Assembly (NCBI GenBank): GCA_015680905.1
Contig: CM027383.1
Coordinates: 35,338,501 to 35,402,500 of the forward strand
DNA from: Coptis chinensis
Lineage: Eukaryota; Streptophyta; Magnoliopsida; Ranunculales; Ranunculaceae
DNA length: 64,000 bases
Reading direction: 5' to 3'
Every line of letters begins with the position of its first letter. Within the stretch, counting starts at the first letter, position 1. This document shows, piece after piece, positions 23,477 through 33,404 of this stretch. Below the pieces are notes generated by a model. It worked only from the letters and a program-made list of their open reading frames with translations, was not told where the DNA came from and ran no database searches. A program made the position numbers and the translations under genes.

Positions 23477-24155
23477 TGTAAAGGGGCGTTTTGGTTTTCC
23501 TTTAGATGTAGTGAAGAAAGGGGAATGGGTTGAAGTTTTCTGGAGAGACCGAGTTCGCTGATGAGCGAGCTGCCTACGTATCCTCTCTTGGTTTTTTTAG
23601 GGGAAAGAGGAATCAGGTCTCACGTAGTTCAAGTAGGTGGTATTTATAGGCTTGTGGAAGTGTCAATCCTAGAGACACGTGTGTCTTTTGCACACGTGTA
23701 AGGTGGAGATTGTGAATGAGTGTTGGGCTGGTTTTAGTATAAGTCGTGTGATGATTGGGAGTTGGCGCGGTAGTCCCTATTTCCCGGTGGTGGGAAGTAC
23801 AAGTAAGATTTTGGTAATGATTACCCCTGGTGGTGACTTTATCTGAGCCGTTCTGTCTCTGGCCGTTTGTTCGTACTGAGACATCCTTGTTCGTACCACC
23901 TACATGAAAGGAGCTGCTCACAGATCGGTCTTGGAGGTCGATGTCTTGGGTTCGCCTATGCTGCGCGCGTATGTCTTCACAAGGGAGCTACTTATAGATC
24001 GGTCTTGGAGGTCGATGTCCTGAGTTCGCTTATGCTGCGCGCATATGTCTTCACAAGAAAGCTGCTCACAGATCGGTCTTGGAGGTCGATGTCCTGAGTT
24101 CGCTTATGCTTCACGCGTGCGTGATATTCCTTAATGAGGATATTACTCCCCTACA
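23477..24155 (-). mobile_element. Solo LTR (679 bp) inside the SABATH pseudogene
   Basis: Begins TGTAAAGGGGCG and ends CTCCCCTACA (TG...CA). The paralogous gene reads CTAGC at the same point (34327-34331). Here the flanks are CTAGG and CCAGC, each one substitution from CTAGC, which fits a 5-bp duplication. The minus orientation is inferred from the TGTAGGGGAG start on that strand. It contains the TACGTAGGCAGC-type motif (minus strand, about 23567-23580) also found in the solo LTR at 30687-32470. No internal region remains. Confidence 0.8.
23906..24125. repeat. 74-bp tandem repeat, about three copies
   Basis: GATCGGTCTTGGAGGTCGAT recurs at 23923, 23997 and 24071, a constant 74-bp period, inside the solo LTR. 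The copies differ by a few substitutions. Confidence 0.9.
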
Positions 24156-24748
24156 CCAGCCGCAAAATATTTTTTCTCAAGAGGGATGGATTTAAATAGC
24201 ATGTTGAAATCGTTAGCAATGTGGTCATTAAAATAAACTTGGAATTCCGGAATATGGGTGCTGAGACTGAGAGAATTTTTGTACTTGAGCTCTACGGGCG
24301 TCCAATATGTTTTGTACCACCGACAAACGTGTTAGGTCCCGTGGAAACGACCAAAATCTGCTATTGTAAATGGATTTGAGGTCTAAAAAACGTTTGATAT
24401 CGAAGTTTTTCACGGATCGCTTCATCTATTATGAACTTGTCGCTAGTCACTCCTCTCTACATGATGAAACATGAAGTTTCAATAGTACTTCATTAGAGAT
24501 AAATGAATAATCAATTAATTAGTGAAGTTGATATAGACTTTCTTATATATATGCTATGTAAGCCTACACCAAGAGAGAATTCGGCTTGTAGTCAGAAACA
24601 CCTTCTCCACCATTCATGGGGAATGACTCTGATACAGCTTTAGCCATGTCTATGTTTCTCCCCTCCTTTCAATTCTCACTCTTAATTAAGACATGTTATA
24701 GCTCAGAATCAACAAGAACCACAAAGTTATAGATCACATAGGGCATTA

Positions 24749-25135
24749 TAGTACAAAATATCCCGATATATCGCGATATTTGGGGATATCTATCCAGATT
24801 TCAGAGAAAGATATATAAATATCACGATATGTACAGAGATATACGACTGCAAATATCGGTGATATTTCGATGATATTTGTGATATTTGAAGATATTTTGC
24901 GATATTTTATGTATATAACAATTTTATTTAATATTTACCATTATATTTCAAATAAATATAAATAATGTATCATGATATATCAAGAAATATCCACGATATT
25001 TGTCGATATTTTAAATATATCCATGATATTTGCATGTGGAACAATGTCAAATATCCCCAAAGAGGGGGATATATCCACGATACATATCCAAAAATTGAAT
25101 ATCGATAAATACCTATATCCTGATATTTTGTACTA
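24749..25135. mobile_element. 387-bp MITE-like element rich in GATATTT motifs
   Basis: Ends are inverted: TAGTACAAAATATC at the left and GATATTTTGTACTA at the right. The interior consists largely of dispersed GATATT/AATATC and CGATAT words, giving high self-complementarity. No coding capacity. A target duplication could not be fixed (TA or AT are possible). Confidence 0.65.
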
Positions 25136-25221
25136 TGCAGGACATAATAAAAATATATCCTAATAGACAGTTTAATTATTTATAGTCTCTTACGCTGAGT
25201 CCAATGGCTCTCTATCCCTTT

Positions 25222-25476
25222 AAAAGTAGTGTTAAAGTCAATAAAGTAGAGCTAAAGTCAATAAAGTTGAGCTAAAATAGAGCTAAAGTCAATAAAGTTG
25301 AGCTAAAGTCAACATATTTTACTCTCTATCTCTATTTTACTCTCTATATATAGAGAGTAAAATAGAGATAGAGAGTAAAATATGTTGACTTTAGCTCTAC
25401 TTTATTGACTTTAGCTCTATTTTAGCTCTACTTTATTGACTTTAGCTCTACTTTATTGACTTTAACACTACTTTAT
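25222..25476. repeat. Near-perfect foldback (hairpin) of about 255 bp
   Basis: The left arm (25222-25349) and right arm (25350-25476) are inverse of each other with very few mismatches, meeting at CTCTATATATAGAG. Each arm is built from short direct repeats (AAAGTCAATAAAGT, GAGCTAAAGT). A transcript would form a long double-stranded hairpin. It ends 12 bp from the copia LTR at 25489. Confidence 0.92.
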
Positions 25477-25488
25477 GGACAAATAAAC

Positions 25489-26205
25489 TGTTGGGGAATA
25501 ACGATACCAATCGATCCCCACTACACAAATAATTTGTACTTGAACCAATTACTACTCTAGACAAATTCTAAATATCCACTACAACCAACCTAGCATGCAC
25601 AACTCTCTAAACAACTAACTATTAACAACAGATAATAGTGTAAAGAAAAGAAACCATGCCACAACACAAAGATATACTGTGGTTCGGCCAATGGTGCCTA
25701 CTTCCACAAGAGCTAATTAATCTTTTTATAACGTGGGAAAGAAAATTACAATCACTCCTTTCAGTCTCTCACCTTACTAGATCACTCTTATCTCTTTATA
25801 GGCTTTTTGTCTCTGCAAAGGTTATCTCTCTCAATCTTGATTTCTCTCAAAATTGGGTTTCTTTCTCTCTCGTGTGTTGCTTAGTTCGTCTCTTAGGTTT
25901 TGCCAAAACATCTTTCTTATGCTGCAAACTCGCGGTTCTCAAAAATAGAAATTTTGACGAAAATAGACTTGAGCACGGGCGCGCCCTAAGACAAACCATT
26001 TCAAGCGCGTGCGCGCCCTCTTCGAATTTCAAAAAAAAAAAAGTCCAATAGACTTGTTTTCGGAAAAAGCTGAGAAAAAAAACTATCTTCTTTCTCTCCA
26101 AGGCTCCTTGGGCAAAACTAGTTTCAAGCGTTCGCTCGCTCAAACTTCTTTGCACAAACATCATCAGATTCTTTCCTTCTTCCTCATGTGAGAGATAACT
26201 CCAAC
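25489..26205 (-). repeat. Copia 3' LTR (717 bp)
   Basis: Starts TGTTGGGG and ends ATAACTCCAACA on the plus strand. It is uninterrupted, so it shows the original LTR length against which the insertions in the other LTR can be measured. Confidence 0.92.
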
Positions 26206-26219
26206 AATCTCCTCCTCCC
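26206..26219 (-). other. Copia polypurine tract
   Basis: On the minus strand GGGAGGAGGAGAT directly precedes the LTR start, as expected for the plus-strand primer of reverse transcription. Confidence 0.85.
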
Positions 26220-26289
26220 GAACAGTGAGGGGGGATACTTCCATGTAATTTCCAAATCAACAGGAAGAGTGTGCTACCATTCAGGCGGT

Positions 26290-27441
26290 AGCATAACAAA
26301 CATCAAACTTACATTTCAGTAAGACTTTGGTCATCATATCCGACCCGTTCTTGTCGGTATGGATCCTCTCAATGCACAAATACTTTTCTTTGAGTACTTC
26401 TCTAATCCAATGATAACGCACATGTATGTGCTTGGATCTAGAATGAAAACTCGGATTCTTGCTTAAATGGATGGCACTCTGACTGTCTCATAGAACTACA
26501 AACTATTTCTTCTTTAGCCTTAGTTCATCGAAGAACCTCTTCATCCATAGCATCTATTTACAATACTCAGTGGCTGTAATATACTCGGCTTCTGTATTGG
26601 AGAGGGCAACACACTTTTGCAACTTAGATTGCCAAGAAAATGCTCCTCCTGCAAAAGTAACCAGATAACTGGAGGTGGACTTCATCGAATCAACATCACC
26701 TGCCATGTCTACCTCAGTGTAGCTTTCAAGTAAGGGCTTACTTCCACCAAAATATAAACACGATTTGGAAGTGCCCTTGAAATATCTCAATATCCACTTA
26801 ACACTTTCCTAATGCTCCTTACTCAGATTTGACAGAAATCAGCTTACAACACCAACGGCGAAAGCAATATCTGGTCTTGTACTTACCATTGCATACATCA
26901 AGCTGCCCACTACGGATGCATATGGAATATTTTCCATCTGACTCTGCTCATGCTCACCCTTTGGACACATCTCTTTGGTCATGTGGAACTGGCCACCAAG
27001 CGGACAACTGACTAGCTTCGCTTGATCCATGTTGAATCTCTTCAACACCTTCTCAATATAGCTTTCTTGAGAAAGCCACAACTTCCCACTCTTTCTGTCA
27101 CGAGTGATCTGCATCTCAAGTATCTGCTTTGCTTGGCCTAAATCCTTCATCTCAAAGGACTTGCTCAAGTCTTTCTTCAGCTTGGATATCTTGTTGATGT
27201 TCGGGCCAACTATCAACATATCATTCACATACAACAAGAGCACTATGAAATCCCCATCTGAAAATTTCTTAACAAACACACAATAATCGGAAGCAGACTT
27301 CTTGTATCCTTGCTTCGCCATAAAGGAATCAAACTTTATGTACCACTGTCTCGGTGCCTGCTTCAACCCATACAAGCTCTTTATCAGCTTGCATATTAGG
27401 TGCTCCTTGCCTTTGACCTCAAACCCCTCTGGCTGGTCCAT
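26290..27441 (-). pseudogene. Copia reverse transcriptase C-terminal part and RNase H, broken
   Basis: RT motifs KSLYGLKQAPRQWY and VLLLYVNDMLIVG, then SYIEKVLKRFNM, VGSLMYAMVSTRPDIAFAVG, and RNase H motifs AGDVDSMKSTSSYL and VALSNTEAEYITATE. A final part (26290-26553) gives SQSAIHLSKNPSFHSRSKHI in another frame. The canonical copia YVDD catalytic pair reads YVND, with the first aspartate replaced, so RT would be dead even without the stops at about 26838 and 26553. The motif set resembles the Tnt1/Tork lineage. Confidence 0.92.
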
Positions 27442-27492
27442 GTAGACATCTTATTCAAGGTTTCTATGAAGAAAAGTTGTCTTAACATCTAA

Positions 27493-28395
27493 CTACTCAA
27501 CTTCTAGGTTCATACTTGCGGTCAGACCCAATACCACCCTGATAGAAGTCATCTTAACTACAGGAGAGAAAATTTTATCAAAGTCAATACCTTTCCTTTG
27601 ACCGAATCCCTTCATAACAAGGCTAGCTTTGTGCCTTGGGTATGGATTATTCTCCTCATGCTTGACTTTGTAGATCCACTTATTCTTGAGAATTTTTCTT
27701 CTTTTCAGTTTCTCAACTAAGTCATAAGTGTGATTCTTATGCAAAGAATTCATCTCATCATGTATAGCCTTCAACCACTTCTCTTTGTCTGTACCTTCAA
27801 TAGCTTCTTGATAGTACATAGGTTCTCCACCATTAGATAGTAAAGCATACGTATGTGGTAGAAACCTGGTTGAAGCTTGTCTCTCTCTGTCTGACCTCCT
27901 TACACCATCTTCTTGTGGCTCAGGAGGATGCACTTCTTCTTGCTCAGGTGGTGGTTCATGCACTTTATTTGCATCTTCTATATCAATAGGTTCTATCCCA
28001 TCAGGAGCAATAGGATCATCATTATGAGCTTCAAACCCATGGTTCTCTACATTCTCAATGCCTTCTGCACGTTCCACAGTAGGAACTTCTAGTTCTGAAT
28101 CAACAAGATTATTAGTGAAAGCTTGTAGCTTCTCACCCTCCTTGAAATTTGCTTTGGTTTGGTCTTCCAAGAACATAACATCTCGACTTCGGATTACCTT
28201 CTTGTTAATCGGATCATAGAGTTTGTAGCCAAACTTCTCATCCCCATAACCTAGAAAAATGCACTGCTTGGCTTTGTCATCAAGCTTGGATCTCTCATCC
28301 TTGGGAATATGAAGAAATGCCCTACACCTAAATACCCTTAAGTATCTATAATCAACATCTCTGCCTGACCATACATACTCTCTCTGGATAATCAC
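27493..28395 (-). pseudogene. Copia integrase C-terminal part and start of RT
   Basis: Contains the post-integrase block (RCRAFLHIPKDERSKLDDKA then KQCIFLGYG), an acidic linker rich in Glu and Pro, then the RT entry (KWLKAIHDEMNSL, NKWIYKVKHE). It ends in a stop after MNLEVE, and the reading continues in the next frame block at 27441. A region between 28396 and 28546 with the integrase NG-ERMN motif is separated by a stop. Confidence 0.9.
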
Positions 28396-28546
28396 TATTT
28401 AGAGGCTTTGATAGCGATAGGTTGATTACATGTACGGCGGTACACATTGCTTCTACCCAGTAACTTCTAGGTAACCTAGAGTGAGACAGCATGCATCTCA
28501 TCCTCTCTACAATGGCCCAGTTCATTCTCTCGGCTATACCATTCTG

Positions 28547-29626
28547 TTACGGTGTCTTGGGAACGGTTTGCTCATGACGATTCCCATGACTCTTGCAATA
28601 CTCTTCAAATGGCCCTATGTACTCACCTCCATTATCTGAGCGAATACACTTCAAAGGCTTCCCTGTCTCTCTTTCCACCATGCTATGGAAAGTCTTGAAC
28701 ACTCCAAGTGCTTCATCCTTGGTCTTCAAACTATATGCCCATATCTTTCTTGACGCATTATCAATGAGAGTCAAGAAGTATAAAGCTCCCCCATGGGACT
28801 TTACTTTCATAGGACTACATAAGTCAGTGTGAACTAGCTCAAGGACATTGTCCTTTCTGTGAGACGGGAATATTTGGAAAGACACCCTGTGTTGCTTTCC
28901 TACCAAACAATGAGTATATCTATTTAAATGCGTGCCTTTAATGTCTGGCAAGACATTTTTCTTGGCAAGAATTTTCATGCCTTTTTCGCCAATATGACAC
29001 AGTCTCTTGTGCCATAGTTCGGAGGAAGTTTCTTCTTCTGCCGCATTTACTTCTGCTTTACACAAACTAGCATGTGTCTTATAAATAGAGCAAGCAGTTT
29101 TCTTCCCTTTGGCTGCTACAATAGAACCTCGGCTCAGTTTCCATACCCCGTTACCAAACGAGTTTAAAAAGCCATCATTATCTAACTTCCCAGCGGAAAT
29201 TAGGCTTAGCGGAATGTCAAGGACATGTCTTACATCCTTGAGTGTCAAGGTGTAGCCGACATTGGTTTCTATATGAACATCCCCAATGACTACAATCTTT
29301 GAGACTTCATTGTTGCCTATCTTCACCTCACCAAAATCACCCGATTTGTAGGTAGTGAAGAAACTCTCGTGGGGTGTGACGTGGTAAGAAGCACCTGTAT
29401 CTACCACCCACTCTATACCCTGGCATGATGTGCTCAAGCATAACTCGTCACCATCTGACACAATTCCTATTTCACCTTCTGAAGCTATGACTGTGGAGTC
29501 TCTACTAGCGGTGCTTTCTTTCAACTCTAACTTGTCTTCTTGTACGGTACTAGTTTTCTCATCCCTCTTCGATTCTATGCATTCATACTTGAAGTGGCCT
29601 TGGATACCGCAATGAGCACACGACAA
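28547..29626 (-). pseudogene. Copia gag zinc knuckle, protease and integrase core
   Basis: A CX2CX4HX4C knuckle (CAHCGIQGHFKYEC) at the start is followed by the protease active site WVVDTGASYHVT. The integrase HHCC region (LWHKRLCHIGEKGMKIL) and the first two acidic residues of DDE (HTDLCSP and IRSDNGGEY) follow. The frame ends at a stop before the catalytic glutamate block. Gag upstream (29627-30149) is present only in broken frames. Confidence 0.92.
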
Positions 29627-30149
29627 GTCTTTCTTAGGAGGTCTGCTCGCGCTCCTAGATTTTCTTTTGTCATCACCTCTAGAATGAGATGGTTTTCTAC
29701 TTTTGCCTCTCTCTTGCTTTTCTGCAACAAGGATCTTTGAGTGACAGGAGCTATTCTGTGAGTCCTTTCTTGTCTTCTCGTAGAGATCTTCTAAAGTCTT
29801 CCACAGGTTGAAAGCTGTGGTCTCTTGGGATACAAGGCGGATTACATTGTTGTCAATCCATTAACTAATGCACCCATCGCTTTTTCACCAAGCGTCTTCC
29901 ACTCATTCGCGTCAATTGTGTCTAGTTTTACTCCTCCATTTTCAATGGGTTGTGCCATGTCCTTGCAATAGAGCAAGTCTTCCATCCTAGCTTTCCACAA
30001 GGTGTAGTTACCTCTATTCATTCAGACTAATCATGCGAGTGTTCATAGAATGGTCAATCTCTACAAGTTATTTAAACTCAAATCTTCTCTCAGGAATTTC
30101 GCCAAACACCTTCCGAGTAAAATTCGGATAACAACTTAGGTTAATCTAA

Positions 30150-30165
30150 CCTGGCTCTGATACTA
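30150..30165 (-). other. Copia primer binding site (initiator tRNA-Met type)
   Basis: On the minus strand, just inside the 5' LTR, AGTATCAGAGCCAGG matches the TGGTATCAGAGC consensus complementary to the 3' end of initiator methionine tRNA. This fixes the element's orientation. Confidence 0.85.
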
Positions 30166-30686
30166 CTTGTTGGGGAATAACGATACCAATCGATCCCCAC
30201 TACATAGATAACTTGTACTTGAACTAACTAATATTCCAGAAAAATTCTAAATATCCACTACAACCAACCTAGCATGCCCAACTCTCTAAACAACTATTAA
30301 CAACAGATAATAATGTAAAGAAGATAAAGTATATCACAACACAAAGATATACCGTGGTTTGGCCAATGGTGCCTACTTCCACAAGAGCTAACCATTTTAT
30401 AATGTGGGAAGGAAGATTACAATTACTCCTTTCAGTCTCTCACCTTACTAGATCAATCCTCTCTCTTTACTGGTTTTTTGTCTCTGCAAAGGTTATCTCT
30501 CTCAATCTTGATTTCTCTTAAAATTGGGTTTCTTTCTCTCTCTTGTGTTGCTTCGTTCGTCTCTTAGGTTTTGCCAAAAACCACTTTCTTATGCTGCAAA
30601 CTCGCGGTTCTCAGAAATAGAAATTTTGACGAAAATAGACTTGAGCGTGGGCGCGCCCTCAAACAGGTCATTTCAAGCGCGCGCAC

Positions 30687-32470
30687 TGTAACGCCCCAAA
30701 TCTCACCAATTTTATACCTAAGATACGTGACTTTTCTGAAAAATTTCGGCAGAGTCTCATCTGTATTTTCAACATTTCATAAATATGATAATCTGTCAAA
30801 ACCTGAAAATTTAATAAGAATACATCCAAACCAAATATAAAACCTCATACCTCAGTCGTAAATTCAACTATTAAAAGATATACTGATTCGTAGAATCTGC
30901 CACTTAACCATCTCGACTAATGCCAATTAAGTCAAGTAACCAATCCTCGAATAAGAATAAAATTTTAAATATACAAACATCCCAAAAACCCTAATACACA
31001 ACTTATACAATCCAACTAACATACATACATCTAAATCCCATAACTATCAAAAGGTTTATGCCCTTAACAATAAGTACATACTATAAAACTTTCTAAAAGA
31101 GATACAAAAGAGAATGATATTAAAGCGTCTTAACAAGTACCAGATCACTTGAGTACCAAACTAATATCGGTTAAACAAACTAAACAAATAAAGATATCTC
31201 TAATATAGCAACCGGGTGGACACAAACACGACTAGAATTAATGACACTCATAGCGATAAATATCTAAGTTATAGTAAAACTTACTCTCAATGCCATTCCT
31301 ACATCTGTCTATTCGTAACCAAATGACATACGTACAACATTAAACCTGAATCACTTAATATCAGTTCTTCCAAGCAAAATACGTGAGGATTCGATATTAA
31401 ACAGATCACATTAAGCACGCTCTAACATATATAGTTACGAAATAAAACAACGATCAAACCTTCGAAACAAAGAACTCTACGAGGTGGGTATCTACCTATG
31501 GAAGCGGCTATGTCAGGTGGCTGCCTACGTACCCTTTTAGGGATCAAGCCATACGTAGTTCTTCCTAAATATAGTACATCAACATTATAACTCGAAAGAC
31601 CCATATAATAATTCTACAGTTTAGTATTATATCTATCTCGACCGTTCGATATAATAACTCGGCAAGTCGACACTATAACTCAACAGTTCAACACTAAGAC
31701 TCAACCGTTCAACATCTATATCAAAACATTATGACAAACAATAAATTGTATAACTGAACTTAACATTCATTTACAAATAAATAATTCAAATCACATCAGA
31801 ACAATGTGAGGTCAGGACCATATAATCAACAATAACAACAAGCACCAATTTAGCTAGACAAAAAATCCTAATTAAAACATAATTGTTCAAGCAAACAATA
31901 GCGCGACCAAACACACAATTAATTATTCATCCATCTAATGAGTTCTTGCATTCAAGGCTAAATTGAATATCACTATAAGAGAATTTATACGTAGAGATAC
32001 TTGCGATTCACTTAAACTAGTGAAGAGGAGGGGTAGATGTACTTGCCTTTAGTAGTATTAACAAATTAAACCTCTTGGTATCGAATATCTTTGGTTGGCT
32101 CTTCCTCCACTATAGATAATAGCTCCAATCTGAAGTTGATTTCGATTGAAATCGAATTGAGCAGAAACCCCCAATTCCTTCAAACAATCAATACCCACTA
32201 ATTTTCCATAACCAAATTAACCTACCCTTTATTCAAACCCAATTTATTCCCTGAGATTGCCCCTCTAAATCCCAAGAGAGAGAGAGTAAGAACGAGAGCT
32301 TGGAAAAAAAGGACCGAGAGAGAGAGAGACCGAGAGAAACTCCCTTTTCTCTCTGTTTTCTCCCTTTTTTTAACCCCATGGATTATTGCACACAGAAATC
32401 CATCTTAGGGCCCATTACTAGAAGTAATGGCCCAACTCATTCCAAAGCCCAAAAAATGTGGGGTTTTACA
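30687..32470 (-). mobile_element. Solo LTR, 1784 bp, Ty3-gypsy type
   Basis: Begins TGTAACGCCCC and ends GGGGTTTTACA, with perfect 5-bp duplications CGCAC on both sides (30682-30686, 32471-32475). The copia LTR partner lacks it, which proves the insertion. The termini read from the minus strand (TGTAAAACCCC...GGGGCGTTACA) resemble LTRs of chromovirus-type (Tekay/Del) elements. It shares with 23477-24155 the block CTGCCTACGTA followed within about 40 bp by ACGTAGTTC. No internal region. Confidence 0.9.
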
Positions 32471-32517
32471 CGCACGCCCTCTTCGAATGTCGAAAAAAAA
32501 AAAAAAAAAAAAAAAAA

Positions 32518-32690
32518 TTGTTGAGCTTCTCAAGAGACTTCAATGGACAGTAATGTTATGACAGCTGGCTCTAACGAGTTTGTTTTTAGAAGAATAGGAT
32601 TTGCTATTCAGAAAGGATTTGCGGCGCAGCTTGTTGCACGCTTGTCCTAATTATTTGTAAAATTCTTTATCAGTATTAATAAAATTTCCA

Positions 32691-32724
<34 letters not shown>
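32518..32724 (+). mobile_element. Short 5'-truncated retrocopy with poly(A) tail
   Basis: A 176-bp unique sequence ends in an AATAAA-type signal (about 32678) and a 31-A tail. It sits inside the A-tract of the copia LTR (the partner LTR has only a 12-A tract there), so the target duplication would be A-rich and invisible. An open frame reads MDSNVMTAGSNEFVFRRIGF then AIQKGFAAQLVARLS and stops at 32648-32650, looking like the C-terminus of a protein. I do not recognise the source gene. It is either a processed transcript or a LINE tail. Confidence 0.7.
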
Positions 32725-32727
<3 letters not shown>

Positions 32728-32883
32728 ACTAGACTTGTTTCGGAAAAAGCTGAGAAAAAAAATTTTCTTTTACTCCAAGACTCCTTGGGCAAGACTAGTT
32801 TCGAGCGTTCGCTCGCTCAAACTTCTTTACGCAAACATCACCGGATTCTCTCCTTCTTCCTCATGTGAGGGATAACTCCAACA

Positions 32884-33404
32884 CAAACTTGCCGGCAGTT
32901 TTACATATATTTCATCGCAAAATTGTGTACAACATAGTGATAAATAGGAAAGGCTATGTAGTTGTCAATAATATCAAGTAGTGGATGATTGTTCCTCAGG
33001 TAAATCTAACTTATTCTATCTTGTTAAATAAATAGTTCCAGATTTCTCAACTCTGCATCAAACTTTGAATAAGGTATTCGAAGGGGCTAATGTTTATAGA
33101 TGATCTCCATGGTGGCGATTTTCCTCACAAATATCAATTCCTTGTTCATCATGTAGGTACATCATTATAAATCGAGAAGTGCATAGAAAGAGATGTTCAC
33201 ACATCGATTTCTTTATGATGTGGAATTTAAGTAGTAGGTTATAGATTGAGATTGGGAGCATCACTCAATTCGTCATGACCCCAAATAAAGCATGCGATTT
33301 TAAAGAGCACAATCAAGTATATATAGCCTTAAATTAACTTCGGCTTTTCATTTGTATTCTCAAGAAAAAGAGGATACAAGTGAGATAAAGATGGGTATTA
33401 TCTT
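32884..33404. other. 3' flank of the intact SABATH gene; paralogous unoccupied site
   Basis: 33054-33126 matches 595-675 and 33178-33355 matches 22000-22245. The short stretch between (about 33127-33177) is where, in the other copy, the 21.3-kb element lies. No gene is seen here. Confidence 0.65.

Larger units (their letters stand above)
22300..24647 (-). pseudogene. SABATH methyltransferase pseudogene (tandem copy 1)
   Basis: Same three-exon layout as the intact copy at 33405-34837. Exon 1 near 24571-24647 reads MAKAVSESFPMNGGEGVSDY. Exon 2 is split by a solo LTR (pieces about 24156-24440 and 23105-23476). Exon 3 is about 22300-22630. Recognisable blocks are LLDKNSPAWNKGRISYANAP, CLMDMAK, SFNLPLY and EHFGSKIMDELFDRFTKKIE. 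Exon 3 is frameshifted at about 22460-22470. The N-terminal part of exon 2, including the SAM-binding region, is scrambled by several indels. With the LTR in exon 2 it cannot make enzyme. It keeps the consensus MNGG that the intact copy has lost. Confidence 0.9.
25489..32883 (-). mobile_element. Ty1-copia LTR retrotransposon (Tnt1/Tork-like), degenerate, with nested insertions
   Basis: LTRs start TGTTGGGGAATAACGATACC and end with an inverse CCAACA. Left LTR 25489-26205, right LTR 30168-32883. Flanks TAAAC (25484-25488) and CAAAC (32884-32888) differ at one base, which fits an aged 5-bp duplication. The minus-strand order is PBS, gag, protease, integrase, reverse transcriptase, RNase H, PPT. 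It separates the two SABATH copies. It carries many stops and frameshifts and is inactive. Confidence 0.95.
30168..32883 (-). repeat. Copia 5' LTR enlarged to 2.7 kb by nested insertions
   Basis: The sequence matches the 717-bp partner except for a 1784-bp solo LTR with its 5-bp duplication (30687-32475) and a 207-bp poly(A) retrocopy (32518-32724). Removing both leaves about 720 bp. Confidence 0.9.

Noticed and set aside
23906..24125. CRISPR-like array
   Set aside because: Contiguous 74-bp tandem units without unique spacers, inside a plant solo LTR.
23477..24155. hAT insertion with 8-bp duplication TACACTAG/TACACCAG
   Set aside because: TG...CA termini and the paralogue's CTAGC at the site fit a 5-bp LTR duplication better; part of the 8-bp match is the LTR end itself.
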